Source: Vicinamibacterales bacterium | GTDB taxonomy: Bacteria > Acidobacteriota > Vicinamibacteria > Vicinamibacterales > UBA8438 | Assembly (NCBI GenBank): GCA_029940535.1 | Contig: JAPYUM010000046.1 | Coordinates: forward strand, 1-33,184 | Reading direction: 5' to 3' | Length of the DNA: 33,184 bases | Part shown: piece after piece, positions 23,301-30,347 of the stretch | Position numbering within the stretch: position 1 is the stretch's first letter | Layout of the letters: each line of letters begins with the position of its first letter | Translations under genes and position numbers: made by a program | Notes under the pieces: model-generated | Databases searched by the model: none | The model's input: only the letters and a program-made list of their open reading frames with translations | Told to the model about the DNA's origin: nothing

Positions 23301-24016
23301 CCGCTTCGATGCTCCAGGTCCGGATCGAATGGGTATGCTTCGCAAATAGGGCGCATCGGACAGACTGGACATCGGGGGCGCCGGGCCACGCAGACCGTTG
23401 CCCCAATGTCCATCAACGCCTGATTGAAATCAAAGACATGCCGTCGCGGGAGGAGGGCGGCGGAGAGTGACCATAGGTACTTCTTGAGTGGCGTGGAGGT
23501 GCGATCTCCGCGTGCGACAAAGACACGAAACAGGACCCGGGCCACGTTCGTGTCGACGATCGGAGCGCGGTGGCCGAACGCGAAGCTCTGGATCGCGCCG
23601 GCCGTGTAGGCGCCGATGCCCTTGAACGAACGGAGAGTCCGTTCGTCCGATGGCAGCTCCCCGTTGTAGCGACTCACGACTTCGCGAGCGATCGTGTGCA
23701 ACCGGCGCGGTCTGGCGTTGTACCCGAGTGGGCGCCAGGTCCGGTCCACCGCCGCGGGCCGGGCCGAGGCTAGTGTTTCCAGCGAGGGGTACTTTCGAAG
23801 CCACTCTTCGTATTTCGGTAACACGCGGTCGACCTGTGTCTGCTGCAGCATCATCTCCGACACAAGGATGTGATACGGGTCTCTCGTGTGCCGCCAGGGC
23901 AGGTCCCGGGCGTTCTTCCGATACCACCCGAGCAGTCGCCGGCGAAACCTGCGTCGCATCGCCGGCTCCGGCAGTTGGTACGTCGTCGACGGTCTTCCGG
24001 CGCGGGAGGGGGGCAT
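23297..24016 (-). CDS. mutY: Adenine DNA glycosylase MutY, short form
   Basis: This 239-residue enzyme excises adenine mispaired with 8-oxoguanine. E54 in SEMMLQQTQV and D155 in APIVDTNVARV are the catalytic residues, and the helix-hairpin-helix GIGAYTAGA is present. The iron-sulfur ligands C209, C216, C219 and C225 have the expected C-X6-C-X2-C-X5-C spacing. The protein ends about 15 residues after the cluster, whereas E. coli-type MutY carries a further domain of about 120 residues that recognises 8-oxoguanine. A separate Nudix gene follows with a 4-bp overlap. ATG 24016 is only 23 bp from the divergent adenosyltransferase gene. Confidence 0.9.
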   Translation of the reverse strand: MPPSRAGRPSTTYQLPEPAMRRRFRRRLLGWYRKNARDLPWRHTRDPYHILVSEMMLQQTQVDRVLPKYEEWLRKYPSLETLASARPAAVDRTWRPLGYNARPRRLHTIAREVVSRYNGELPSDERTLRSFKGIGAYTAGAIQSFAFGHRAPIVDTNVARVLFRVFVARGDRTSTPLKKYLWSLSAALLPRRHVFDFNQALMDIGATVCVARRPRCPVCPMRPICEAYPFDPDLEHRSG

Positions 24017-24024
24017 GACCGGAG

Positions 24025-24033
24025 CACTATAAT
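24025..24033. promoter_or_regulatory. Overlapping bidirectional -10 boxes
   Basis: ACTATAAT reads TATAAT on the plus strand (24028-24033), six bases before GTG 24040. On the minus strand it reads TATAGT (24030-24025), eight bases before the mutY ATG. Both transcripts would be nearly leaderless. No -35 boxes are obvious. Confidence 0.55.
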
Positions 24034-24039
24034 CGACCA

Positions 24040-24576
24040 GTGAAGATTTACACTCGGACTGGCGATGCTGGCGAGACCGGGCTGCTCGATGGGACCCGTG
24101 TTTCGAAGGCGGAGCCGCGTGTGGACGCCTATGGCGAAGTCGACGAACTCAACGCGTATCTGGGAGCCGTCCTCAGCGCGAGGATCGATCCCGATCTGGC
24201 CGAGATGCTCGTGGAGATCCAGCGGTGTCTGTTTTCGCTGGGAGCATCGCTAGCCGATCCATCGACACGCGCCAGCGGCCATGCGAAGGTGACGGTAACG
24301 GAGGCGGACGTGGAGCGTCTCGAGGGCTGGATCGACAGTCTTGAAACCGAACTTGCCCCGCTGCGTCAGTTCATCCTGCCCGGCGGGCATCCGACGGCGG
24401 CGTCCCTGCACCTGGCTCGGGCGGTCTGCCGACGCGCCGAGCGACGGGTGGCCGGGCTGGGGGCGTCGGCGGTCGATGCGACGGTGATTGCGTACGTGAA
24501 CCGGTTATCCGATCTGCTGTTCGTGCTCGCGCGTGTCGTCAATGTGCGGGCGGGCGTGGCGGAGCAGGAGTGGTAG
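24040..24576 (+). CDS. PduO-type cob(I)alamin adenosyltransferase
   Basis: This 178-residue ATP:cob(I)alamin adenosyltransferase makes coenzyme B12. It has the N-terminal ATP-binding motif YTRTGDAGETGLLDG, RVDAYGEVDELNAYLG, and the C-terminal helix ARAVCRRAERRV with VIAYVNRLSDLLFVLAR. These match the MMAB/PduO family, not CobA or EutT. It would supply adenosylcobalamin to a mutase or similar enzyme outside this window. GTG 24040 is the start, placed six bases after a perfect TATAAT, so the message is probably leaderless. Confidence 0.93.
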   Translation: MKIYTRTGDAGETGLLDGTRVSKAEPRVDAYGEVDELNAYLGAVLSARIDPDLAEMLVEIQRCLFSLGASLADPSTRASGHAKVTVTEADVERLEGWIDSLETELAPLRQFILPGGHPTAASLHLARAVCRRAERRVAGLGASAVDATVIAYVNRLSDLLFVLARVVNVRAGVAEQEW

Positions 24577-24588
24577 TGTCTCCAACCA

Positions 24589-24606
24589 GCGCCGCGGTGG
24601 CGGCGC
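24589..24606. terminator. Hairpin between convergent genes
   Basis: GCGCCGC and GCGGCGC form a perfect 7-bp stem around GGTG, 12 bp after the adenosyltransferase stop and ahead of the convergent gene end. It would serve both directions. A T-run is lacking. Confidence 0.55.
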
Positions 24607-24632
24607 ACTAGCTCGGTGGTCGCCCACCTTCG

Positions 24633-25163
24633 CTAGCCCACGTGACCCGCGGCCGGAGAGATGCCCTCCTTGAAGCCCTCGTCGCGGTGCTCCATATCGC
24701 CCTGGACCGCGTCGAAGACTCGGCGCGCCAGTTCCTGCGAGACGCGCTCCCGTACGCTGCCGCATTCGACCAACGTGTCGCCGTCCGCGCGAATCAACAC
24801 ATCCCATCGGTCATGAGCGATACCCTCCGGACGGTCGGTGAACGAGCCCGAGTCTCCAGGGTCGTCCGCCGCAAAACGCTGGGCCGAATACGAGGCGAGC
24901 GGTGTGCCGTTGATGAGCACTCGTACCAGCCGGATGCGCTCCTTCAAGATGGTCACACTACGCCAGTAGAAATGCACGTCGTCCGCCACGAACAATTCAA
25001 GACCGTCCTGCGTGGGAATTTCGGCGAGGATCGACCGGCCGGCGTCCAGGAGTGCGTCGTGCTCACGTTCGCGCATCCGTCGATGAAATCGCAGGGTCGA
25101 CGCCAAGCCGAGCGCGAAGAGGAAGAGGCCGAGCGCGATGAGACCGGCGATGACGTCGCGCAT
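24633..25163 (-). CDS. Membrane-anchored hypothetical protein
   Basis: The family is not recognised. It has 176 residues: one N-terminal transmembrane helix (VIAGLIALGLFLFALGLAS), a basic stretch (RFHRRMREREHD), and a soluble domain. The soluble domain has alternating strand-like segments (LELFVADDVHFYWRSVTILK and RIRLVRVLINGTPLASY) and a C-terminal helix (RVSQELARRVFDAVQGDME). The TM-then-Arg order suggests a cytoplasmic domain. TAAGAT six bases before ATG 25163 suggests leaderless initiation. It is convergent with the adenosyltransferase gene. Confidence 0.7.
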   Translation of the reverse strand: MRDVIAGLIALGLFLFALGLASTLRFHRRMREREHDALLDAGRSILAEIPTQDGLELFVADDVHFYWRSVTILKERIRLVRVLINGTPLASYSAQRFAADDPGDSGSFTDRPEGIAHDRWDVLIRADGDTLVECGSVRERVSQELARRVFDAVQGDMEHRDEGFKEGISPAAGHVG

Positions 25164-25169
25164 GCGTTG

Positions 25170-25175
25170 ATCTTA
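25170..25175 (-). promoter_or_regulatory. -10 box for the membrane hypothetical gene
   Basis: TAAGAT on the minus strand lies six bases before the ATG at 25163. TCGACG about 18 bases further upstream matches four of six -35 bases. This is consistent with a leaderless transcript. Confidence 0.4.
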
Positions 25176-25285
25176 GGCGGTACCGTGCGTCCACGTCGAC
25201 AGACGGTCGCGGTTTCTGGCCGGCGGTAGTTGGATCGAGCTTCTCTCACCCACTAGGATCGACGTTACTGTCGTCAGGAACCACC

Positions 25286-26473
25286 ATGCCGTCCGTGATC
25301 GTGCACTACCAGGAGATCGCTCTCAAAGGACGCAACCGCCCCTGGTTCGTCGAGCGGCTCGTCAGTAACGTCCGGGCGGCGACGGCCGACCTGGGGGTTC
25401 GCAAGATCCGGGCGCTCATGGGGCGAATCGAGGTCCAATACGAGTCCGACGACAATTGGGACGAGATTCGGGAGCGGCTGGGCCGTCTGCCAGGCATCGC
25501 CAATTTCTCGAAGGCGGTCAGGACGAGATGCGACTTCGACGTGATCGTCGAAACCGTGCTGGCCGAGTTGGCCAATATGCAGGTGGAGAGCTTCCGGGTG
25601 ACGGCCCAGCGAGCCGACAAACGGTTTCCCATGACATCTCCTGAGATCGAGCGCCAGCTCGGCGGGCGAATCAAGGCCGCCCAGGGATGGCGAGTGGACC
25701 TCGAGCGACCGGCGTTGACCGTGCGGGTGGAAACCCTGACTGACGAGGCGTTCTGTTACCTCCACAAGGAACCTGGCGCTGGCGGGCTTCCCAGCGGAGT
25801 GAGCGGTCGCGTTGCGTGTCTACTCTCGGGCGGGATCGATTCACCGGTGGCCGCCTACCGAATGGTCAAACGGGGGTGTCGGGTCCGGCTGATTCACTTC
25901 CACAGCTACCCTATCTTGTCCCACACGTCACAGGACAAAGTGGCGGAGATTGCCGATCGGTTGACCCGCTCTCAGCTCGACACTCGGCTCTACCTCGTGG
26001 CGTTCGGCGACATACAACGCCAGGTGGTCTTGGCGGTTCCGCCCCCGTTGCGGGTCGTCGTCTATCGGCGGCTGATGTTGCGGATCGCGGAACGGATAGC
26101 GCTCGCGAGCGGGGCTCTGGCGCTTGTCACGGGGGAGGCAGTTGGCCAGGTCGCCTCGCAAACCCTCGACAACATGGCCGTCATCGATTCAGTGGCGTCG
26201 CTGCCGGTGCTTCGACCCCTCGTCGGGATGGACAAGGACGAGATCGTGCAGGAGGCGCGGCGGCTTGGCACGTATGAGGTGTCGATTATCCCGGACGAGG
26301 ACTGCTGCACCTTGTTCACGCCGAAGCATCCGGCCACCAAGGCGCGGGCCCGCCAGGTGGACGCGGCCGAGCAGGGGTTGGAAGTGGAACGCCTGGTCGA
26401 AGAGGCCGTGACGTCGGCCGTCCGGCGGGACCTCAGTTTCCCCGCCAAGCCTGCATCACGCGTAGTGGCCTAG
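25286..26473 (+). CDS. thiI: tRNA 4-thiouridine synthetase ThiI
   Basis: This 395-residue enzyme adenylates U8 of tRNA for sulfur transfer and also serves thiamin thiazole synthesis in some bacteria. The N-terminal half is the ferredoxin-like/THUMP region (YQEIALKGRNRPWFVERLV, then FRVTAQRADKRFPMTSPEIE). The PP-loop SGGIDSP is near 181-187, and the DEDCCTLFTPKHP motif carries the conserved cysteine near 339. The C-terminal rhodanese domain of E. coli ThiI is absent, as in many bacteria, so sulfur must come from another carrier. AGGAA precedes ATG 25286 at good spacing. Confidence 0.93.
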   Translation: MPSVIVHYQEIALKGRNRPWFVERLVSNVRAATADLGVRKIRALMGRIEVQYESDDNWDEIRERLGRLPGIANFSKAVRTRCDFDVIVETVLAELANMQVESFRVTAQRADKRFPMTSPEIERQLGGRIKAAQGWRVDLERPALTVRVETLTDEAFCYLHKEPGAGGLPSGVSGRVACLLSGGIDSPVAAYRMVKRGCRVRLIHFHSYPILSHTSQDKVAEIADRLTRSQLDTRLYLVAFGDIQRQVVLAVPPPLRVVVYRRLMLRIAERIALASGALALVTGEAVGQVASQTLDNMAVIDSVASLPVLRPLVGMDKDEIVQEARRLGTYEVSIIPDEDCCTLFTPKHPATKARARQVDAAEQGLEVERLVEEAVTSAVRRDLSFPAKPASRVVA

Positions 26474-26494
26474 CAGGTCACTGAAACGTCCGCG

Positions 26495-26604
26495 GAGGTT
26501 TTCTGACGAGGCATCTGCGTGGGAAGGCGCGACGAGGGAGCACGCAGGTGGCATGTGACCGAGGAAGCAACGCCGTCCACGCGGGCGCCTCGTCGGAAAA
26601 CCTC
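26495..26604 (-). repeat. Dispersed inverted-repeat element, complete copy C
   Basis: GAGGTTTTCTGACGAGGC (26495-26512) and GCCTCGTCGGAAAACCTC (26587-26604) are inverted repeats with one mismatch. The core reads in the opposite orientation to copies A and B (GAAGCAACGCC at 26564-26574). The element fills the space between the thiI stop and the stop of the convergent Nudix gene, and its edge falls within that stop codon. Confidence 0.78.
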
Positions 26605-27140
26605 TACCGAGTGTGGGTGTGGAGGACACCGGCGTAGTAGTCGCGCAGCGCTTCGTGGGTGCTGCGGAACGCCAGGTCTGACCAGGGGATCTCATCCTCG
26701 CTGAATGTCCCGATCTCCAGACTCTCGTCGTCGTGGTGGAGTTCGCCGGAGGTTGCCGTCGCCGCGTAGACGATGATGACCGGTGGGCGTCCCGGGTATG
26801 AGTAGATACTGACGAGTCCATCGAGCCGGATCTCGATCCCGGCTTCTTCGCGGGCTTCTCGGAGGGCCGCGGAGCTGACGACCTCTCCCCGGTCGACATA
26901 CCCGCCTGGAAACACCCAACGTCCGTAACCCGGCTCGATGGCGCGTCGCACCAGGACGATCCGACCGTCCTCCATCGCGATGATGGTGCCGACCGCCACT
27001 TTGGGGTCCAGATACAGCACGAACTCACATTTCGTGCAGACCAGCCGCTTCGGGTCTCCAGCCTTCAGCTGGCGGGACTCGAGTGCGTGGCCACACGCCG
27101 GGCAGTAGCGGTAGCCGCCGTCCTTGTCGTGAAAGTGCAT
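26604..27140 (-). CDS. Nudix hydrolase with N-terminal zinc ribbon
   Basis: This 178-residue protein begins with a zinc ribbon (C13, C16, C35, C38: CPAC and CTKC). A Nudix domain follows, with box GGYVDRGEVVSSAALREA followed by REEAGI at about 79-102. This arrangement resembles NudC-type or ADP-ribose-type pyrophosphatases acting on nucleoside diphosphate derivatives, but the SQPWPFPxS motif of NAD pyrophosphatase is absent. The substrate is unknown. The TAG stop at 26604-26606 overlaps the edge of the repeat element; the last residues (LHTHTR) may already differ from the ancestral C-terminus. Confidence 0.85.
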   Translation of the reverse strand: MHFHDKDGGYRYCPACGHALESRQLKAGDPKRLVCTKCEFVLYLDPKVAVGTIIAMEDGRIVLVRRAIEPGYGRWVFPGGYVDRGEVVSSAALREAREEAGIEIRLDGLVSIYSYPGRPPVIIVYAATATSGELHHDDESLEIGTFSEDEIPWSDLAFRSTHEALRDYYAGVLHTHTR

Positions 27141-27275
27141 CCGGTGAACCCGTCCGGTCGACGCTCAATGACGCGGACACGGCACTAGCATACTCCCGGC
27201 AAGTCCACTTCCTCCCGACTGATCGGCCGGACCCCGCGATTTCAGAGACAGCTCATGCCGACCAGGGCTCTCACG

Positions 27276-27281
27276 TATAAT
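27276..27281 (+). promoter_or_regulatory. -10 box close to the def start
   Basis: A perfect TATAAT ends eight bases before ATG 27290. Transcription would start at or just before the ATG, giving a leaderless or near-leaderless message. No clear -35 box is seen. Confidence 0.5.
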
Positions 27282-27289
27282 TCGGTCCC

Positions 27290-27814
27290 ATGTCCATCTT
27301 GAAGGTCGCCCGGATGGGGCATCCGGTGCTTCGCGAGCGAGCTCGACCGCTCGACGGCACTGAGATCGCGACACCTCGTATCCAGCGCCTCATCGACGAT
27401 ATGTTCGAGACGATGCACGACAGTCAGGGCATCGGTCTGGCCGGTCCCCAGGTCCACGAGAGCATCAGATTGTTCGTGGCGGGCGTCGACGACGACGATG
27501 GAACGATGGCGCCGGTCGTCATCATCAATCCGGAGGTCAGTCAGATCGGCTCAGTGGTAGAGGAAGACTGGGAGGGGTGTCTCAGCATCCCGGACATCCG
27601 GGGGCGCGTCTCTCGAGCCCTGGAGATCCGGATCCGGGCCTTGGATCGTCATGGAAAACCTATTTCGATGACGGCGAACGGCTTTCCGGCGCGGGTGATT
27701 CAACACGAGACGGATCATCTGGATGGCGTGCTGTTTTTTGACCGGATGACCGCCTTCGACAGTCTGACCTTCTTGGACGAATACTCGCGATTCTGGTCGA
27801 AGAACGACGAGTAG
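27290..27814 (+). CDS. def: Peptide deformylase
   Basis: This 174-residue metalloenzyme removes the N-formyl group from nascent proteins. All three motifs are present. GIGLAGPQV is at 47-55, EGCLSIPDIRG has the metal-binding Cys97, and QHETDHLDG has H139, E140 and H143. The length matches bacterial Def. It is preceded by a TATAAT-based start and has no fmt gene next to it, unlike the common def-fmt pair. It is convergent with the ThyX-like gene, with only 29 bp between stops. Confidence 0.95.
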   Translation: MSILKVARMGHPVLRERARPLDGTEIATPRIQRLIDDMFETMHDSQGIGLAGPQVHESIRLFVAGVDDDDGTMAPVVIINPEVSQIGSVVEEDWEGCLSIPDIRGRVSRALEIRIRALDRHGKPISMTANGFPARVIQHETDHLDGVLFFDRMTAFDSLTFLDEYSRFWSKNDE

Positions 27815-27843
27815 GACCTCGCTCCGGACCCTGGTCAGTGTCC

Positions 27844-29463
27844 TCATTCTGCGCCCGGTTGTGCCTCTCGGCGACGCTCGGAGTTTCGCTCCGCGCTCAG
27901 CCGTTCGAGGGCAACGGCTGAGTGGTCGGCGAATGTCATCGCGTCGGCAATGGCCTGGTGGCCCGCCTCTTCGGCAATGAGACGGTGCATGCGCTGGCAG
28001 ACCCGCCGGTAGGCAGGGTGGCCCTGGGGAGACGTCCGCAGCTCGATCACGTGCATGGCTTCGCGGGCGTTCATCTGCATCCGGTATCGGATCCGGTAGG
28101 CCATGGCCACCGTGTATTGTGCGAGTTGGGTGGACTCGGCGCGCAGCGCCTGGTGCATCTCGGCCGTTCGGTCCATGACCCGCCGCCAGTCATCCACGGC
28201 TCCGAGCTCCTCGATGGCGGCCGGCTCGGTGTAGCCGTGGTCCGTCGTCAGTTCTTGCCATTCGATGGTGAGCAGTCGATGGCGCTGCAGGTCGCGGAAC
28301 GCGCCATAGTCCGACAGCATCTCGAACGAGTACGTCGTCCGCTCGAACGCCCGCCCTGGTCGATGACGTCGGTTCGCGCGATTCCCGATATAGGCGCGCA
28401 GCACCGTGGCCCGCTCGTCGGCACCCATGCGTCGCGCAATCTCCAGAAGTTGGTTTTCTGAGAGACGGGAAGACTCGTACAAGGCCGCCGCGACAACCTT
28501 GACCTCGCCCTCCGGGTCGAATTCCGTCAGCGCCACCTCTGGCCGGGGGTCGGGGTCGATCTGTCCAAGCAGACGGGCCGCGATCGCACCCGTCTCACTC
28601 CGCGTCTCGGTGAGGTAGCGACTCCAACGAACCCCGCGGTCTTCTCGGTCGACTCGGGTCAGAAAGGCGGGGATGAGCCGCCGAAGCTCCCTGAGCATGA
28701 GGTCGGCGCAGTCGCGGGCTTCGGCGAGCGGATGGGCGCGCAGGCGCAGCAGTAGGTGCTCGAACGCCTGACCGGTGCCGAAGATACCAACGTTGGAGCG
28801 AGTGGCCGCCGGCAAGAGTCCCCGAAGCGTGTCCAGGGCCTTGGCCCGGATAGCGGCTCGGTACACGCCGTCCGAGTCGGTCGACGACTGTGGGTGCCGA
28901 CGGCGGTAGTACGCCTGGGCCGGCTCGATCCATCGGCTGTAGGTCTGGAACGCGTCATCGAGGGTCGCCTGATACGGGGCTCGGAGCGGGTGCCCCTCCA
29001 ACTCGGGGGGCGTCAGGTACTTCCATCCGCCGCCCGGTCGATCGGTATACGGCACATACCGCGTCGACTGCTCGAGGTAGGCCATGAGACGACCACGCTC
29101 GAGGACCTTCGTCAGTACGTTCGACACCCCTTCGCACGCCAGGTGCGCTCCGCCGAGCTGGGCGACCGAGTCGTCGCCGTAGTCGCCGAAGACGCGCTCG
29201 TACAGACGCTCTGCGCGCTCAGTTCCGATCCCGGCGTGGACGGTGTCGCCGACCACACTGTCCAGGAACTCGTCGAGAAACAGTCGTCGAATCGATTTCG
29301 CGGAACGCGAGTATCGAGCGAACAGGGCGCCCTTGACCACCTCAGGGAGGTTGCGTAGCGCGAAGACCGGCTGGTCAAGATTGGTGAAATAGGGCGTCAG
29401 CGCACGACGCTCATCGGACGTGAACGACTCTTCGGTGGGATCAGGCACGCGTATAATTGTCAT
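27844..29463 (-). CDS. Tandem ThyX-like protein with two complementary half-motifs
   Basis: This 539-residue protein contains two ThyX (flavin-dependent thymidylate synthase) folds. Repeat 1 has YSRSAKSIRRLFLDEF, a H-x-GVSN segment, LERGRLMAYLEQSTRYV (121-137) and LRLRAHPLAEARD (239-251). Repeat 2 has TYSFEMLSDYGAFRDLQRHR (377-396) and ELRTSPQGHPAYR (474-486). The canonical motif RHRxxSxNExSxRY is split. Repeat 1 keeps the EQSTRY half but has ERGR for RHR; repeat 2 keeps RHR but has TIEWQEL afterwards. The canonical enzyme is a homotetramer of about 220-residue chains. Whether this is a thymidylate synthase is unclear. ATG 29463 lacks a ribosome-binding site, and GTG 29448 is an alternative. 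Confidence 0.78.
   Translation of the reverse strand: MTIIRVPDPTEESFTSDERRALTPYFTNLDQPVFALRNLPEVVKGALFARYSRSAKSIRRLFLDEFLDSVVGDTVHAGIGTERAERLYERVFGDYGDDSVAQLGGAHLACEGVSNVLTKVLERGRLMAYLEQSTRYVPYTDRPGGGWKYLTPPELEGHPLRAPYQATLDDAFQTYSRWIEPAQAYYRRRHPQSSTDSDGVYRAAIRAKALDTLRGLLPAATRSNVGIFGTGQAFEHLLLRLRAHPLAEARDCADLMLRELRRLIPAFLTRVDREDRGVRWSRYLTETRSETGAIAARLLGQIDPDPRPEVALTEFDPEGEVKVVAAALYESSRLSENQLLEIARRMGADERATVLRAYIGNRANRRHRPGRAFERTTYSFEMLSDYGAFRDLQRHRLLTIEWQELTTDHGYTEPAAIEELGAVDDWRRVMDRTAEMHQALRAESTQLAQYTVAMAYRIRYRMQMNAREAMHVIELRTSPQGHPAYRRVCQRMHRLIAEEAGHQAIADAMTFADHSAVALERLSAERNSERRREAQPGAE
29452..29457 (+). promoter_or_regulatory. Possible -10 box for the MBL-fold gene
   Basis: TATAAT on the plus strand lies 49 bases before GTG 29507, inside the first codons of the divergent ThyX-like gene. 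Paired -35 sequence is not obvious. Confidence 0.35.
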
Positions 29464-29506
29464 CGCTTTTGTCGGTTCGTCAAACAGACCTCCTCTCGGG
29501 CCCCCT

Positions 29507-30298
29507 GTGAATACCACACTGGTTTTCGGCGACAACCCCGGGCCGTATACCGGCGCCGGCAACAACACCTATTTCATTTCCGGGAAGATTCCGACTCTCG
29601 TGGACGCGGCCACGGGCCAACCTTCCCACCTGGATGGGCTGGCCGGCGCGCTCGGGGCGGCGAGTCTCACCCAGGTGCTGGTGACTCACGCACATCCCGA
29701 CCACGCGGATGGCTGCGACCCGATCGCGGCCCGATGGCCAACCGCCGTGTTCCGAAAGATGCCGTGGCTGGAGCGCGACACGCGGCACTCGGTCGACTTC
29801 CAACCGGTCGCGGACGGCGACCCGATTCCGGCCGGGGACGGGACGCTGAGAACGGTGCACACCCCCGGTCACGCACCGGACCATCTGTGTTTCTTCGACG
29901 AGGCGGGGGGCACGTTGTTTTGCGGTGACCTGGTCGTGCTGGGTAGCTCCGTGGTCATCCCGAGTTCTCGTGGGGGCAGCTTGACGCAATATCTCGCGTC
30001 GCTCCGGCGGGTACGAGATCTGGCTCCGGCGCGCATGCTACCGGCCCACGGGAGCGCCATCGATGCGCCGGGCTCCGTCATTGACGGTTACCTCGAGCAT
30101 CGCCAGCGGCGGGAGGATCAGATCATTGACGTCATGCGGGCCGGCGCGCGACACCCGGATGTGATTGTGGAGCGCCTGTACCAGGGCGTCCGGGCGGAGC
30201 TTCGGCTGCTCGCGAAGGAGAGCGTGCTGTCGCATTTGATCAAGTTGCGGGACGAAGGTCGTGTGCGTGTGGACGGCGAAGAATGGGCGCTCAGTTGA
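29507..30298 (+). CDS. MBL-fold metallo-hydrolase, LACTB2-like
   Basis: This 263-residue metallo-beta-lactamase-fold protein has the metal motif THAHPDHADG (H61, H63, D65, H66). Further ligands lie in HTPGHAPDH and FCGDLVV, and PAHG supplies the last His. The C-terminal region (HRQRREDQIIDVMRAG through SHLIKLRDEGRV) resembles the winged-helix end of LACTB2-like proteins, some of which are nucleases. The substrate is unknown. GTG 29507 gives the usual start (NTTLVFGDNPGPYTG). ATG 29420 would overlap the ThyX-like gene antisense and is less likely. Confidence 0.82.
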   Translation: MNTTLVFGDNPGPYTGAGNNTYFISGKIPTLVDAATGQPSHLDGLAGALGAASLTQVLVTHAHPDHADGCDPIAARWPTAVFRKMPWLERDTRHSVDFQPVADGDPIPAGDGTLRTVHTPGHAPDHLCFFDEAGGTLFCGDLVVLGSSVVIPSSRGGSLTQYLASLRRVRDLAPARMLPAHGSAIDAPGSVIDGYLEHRQRREDQIIDVMRAGARHPDVIVERLYQGVRAELRLLAKESVLSHLIKLRDEGRVRVDGEEWALS

Positions 30299-30310
30299 GT
30301 CTGTCCTGCG

Positions 30311-30346
30311 CCTTGAGCCTCGAGCCCAGAGCCTTGAACCCTGAAC
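30311..30346 (+). repeat. Short degenerate tandem repeat before the permease gene
   Basis: CCTTGAGCC, TCGAGCC, AGAGCC, TTGAACC and CTGAAC follow one another directly before the ATG of the purine permease gene. The unit is 6-8 bases with drift. The stretch replaces a normal ribosome-binding site. Confidence 0.35.
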
Positions 30347-30347
30347 G

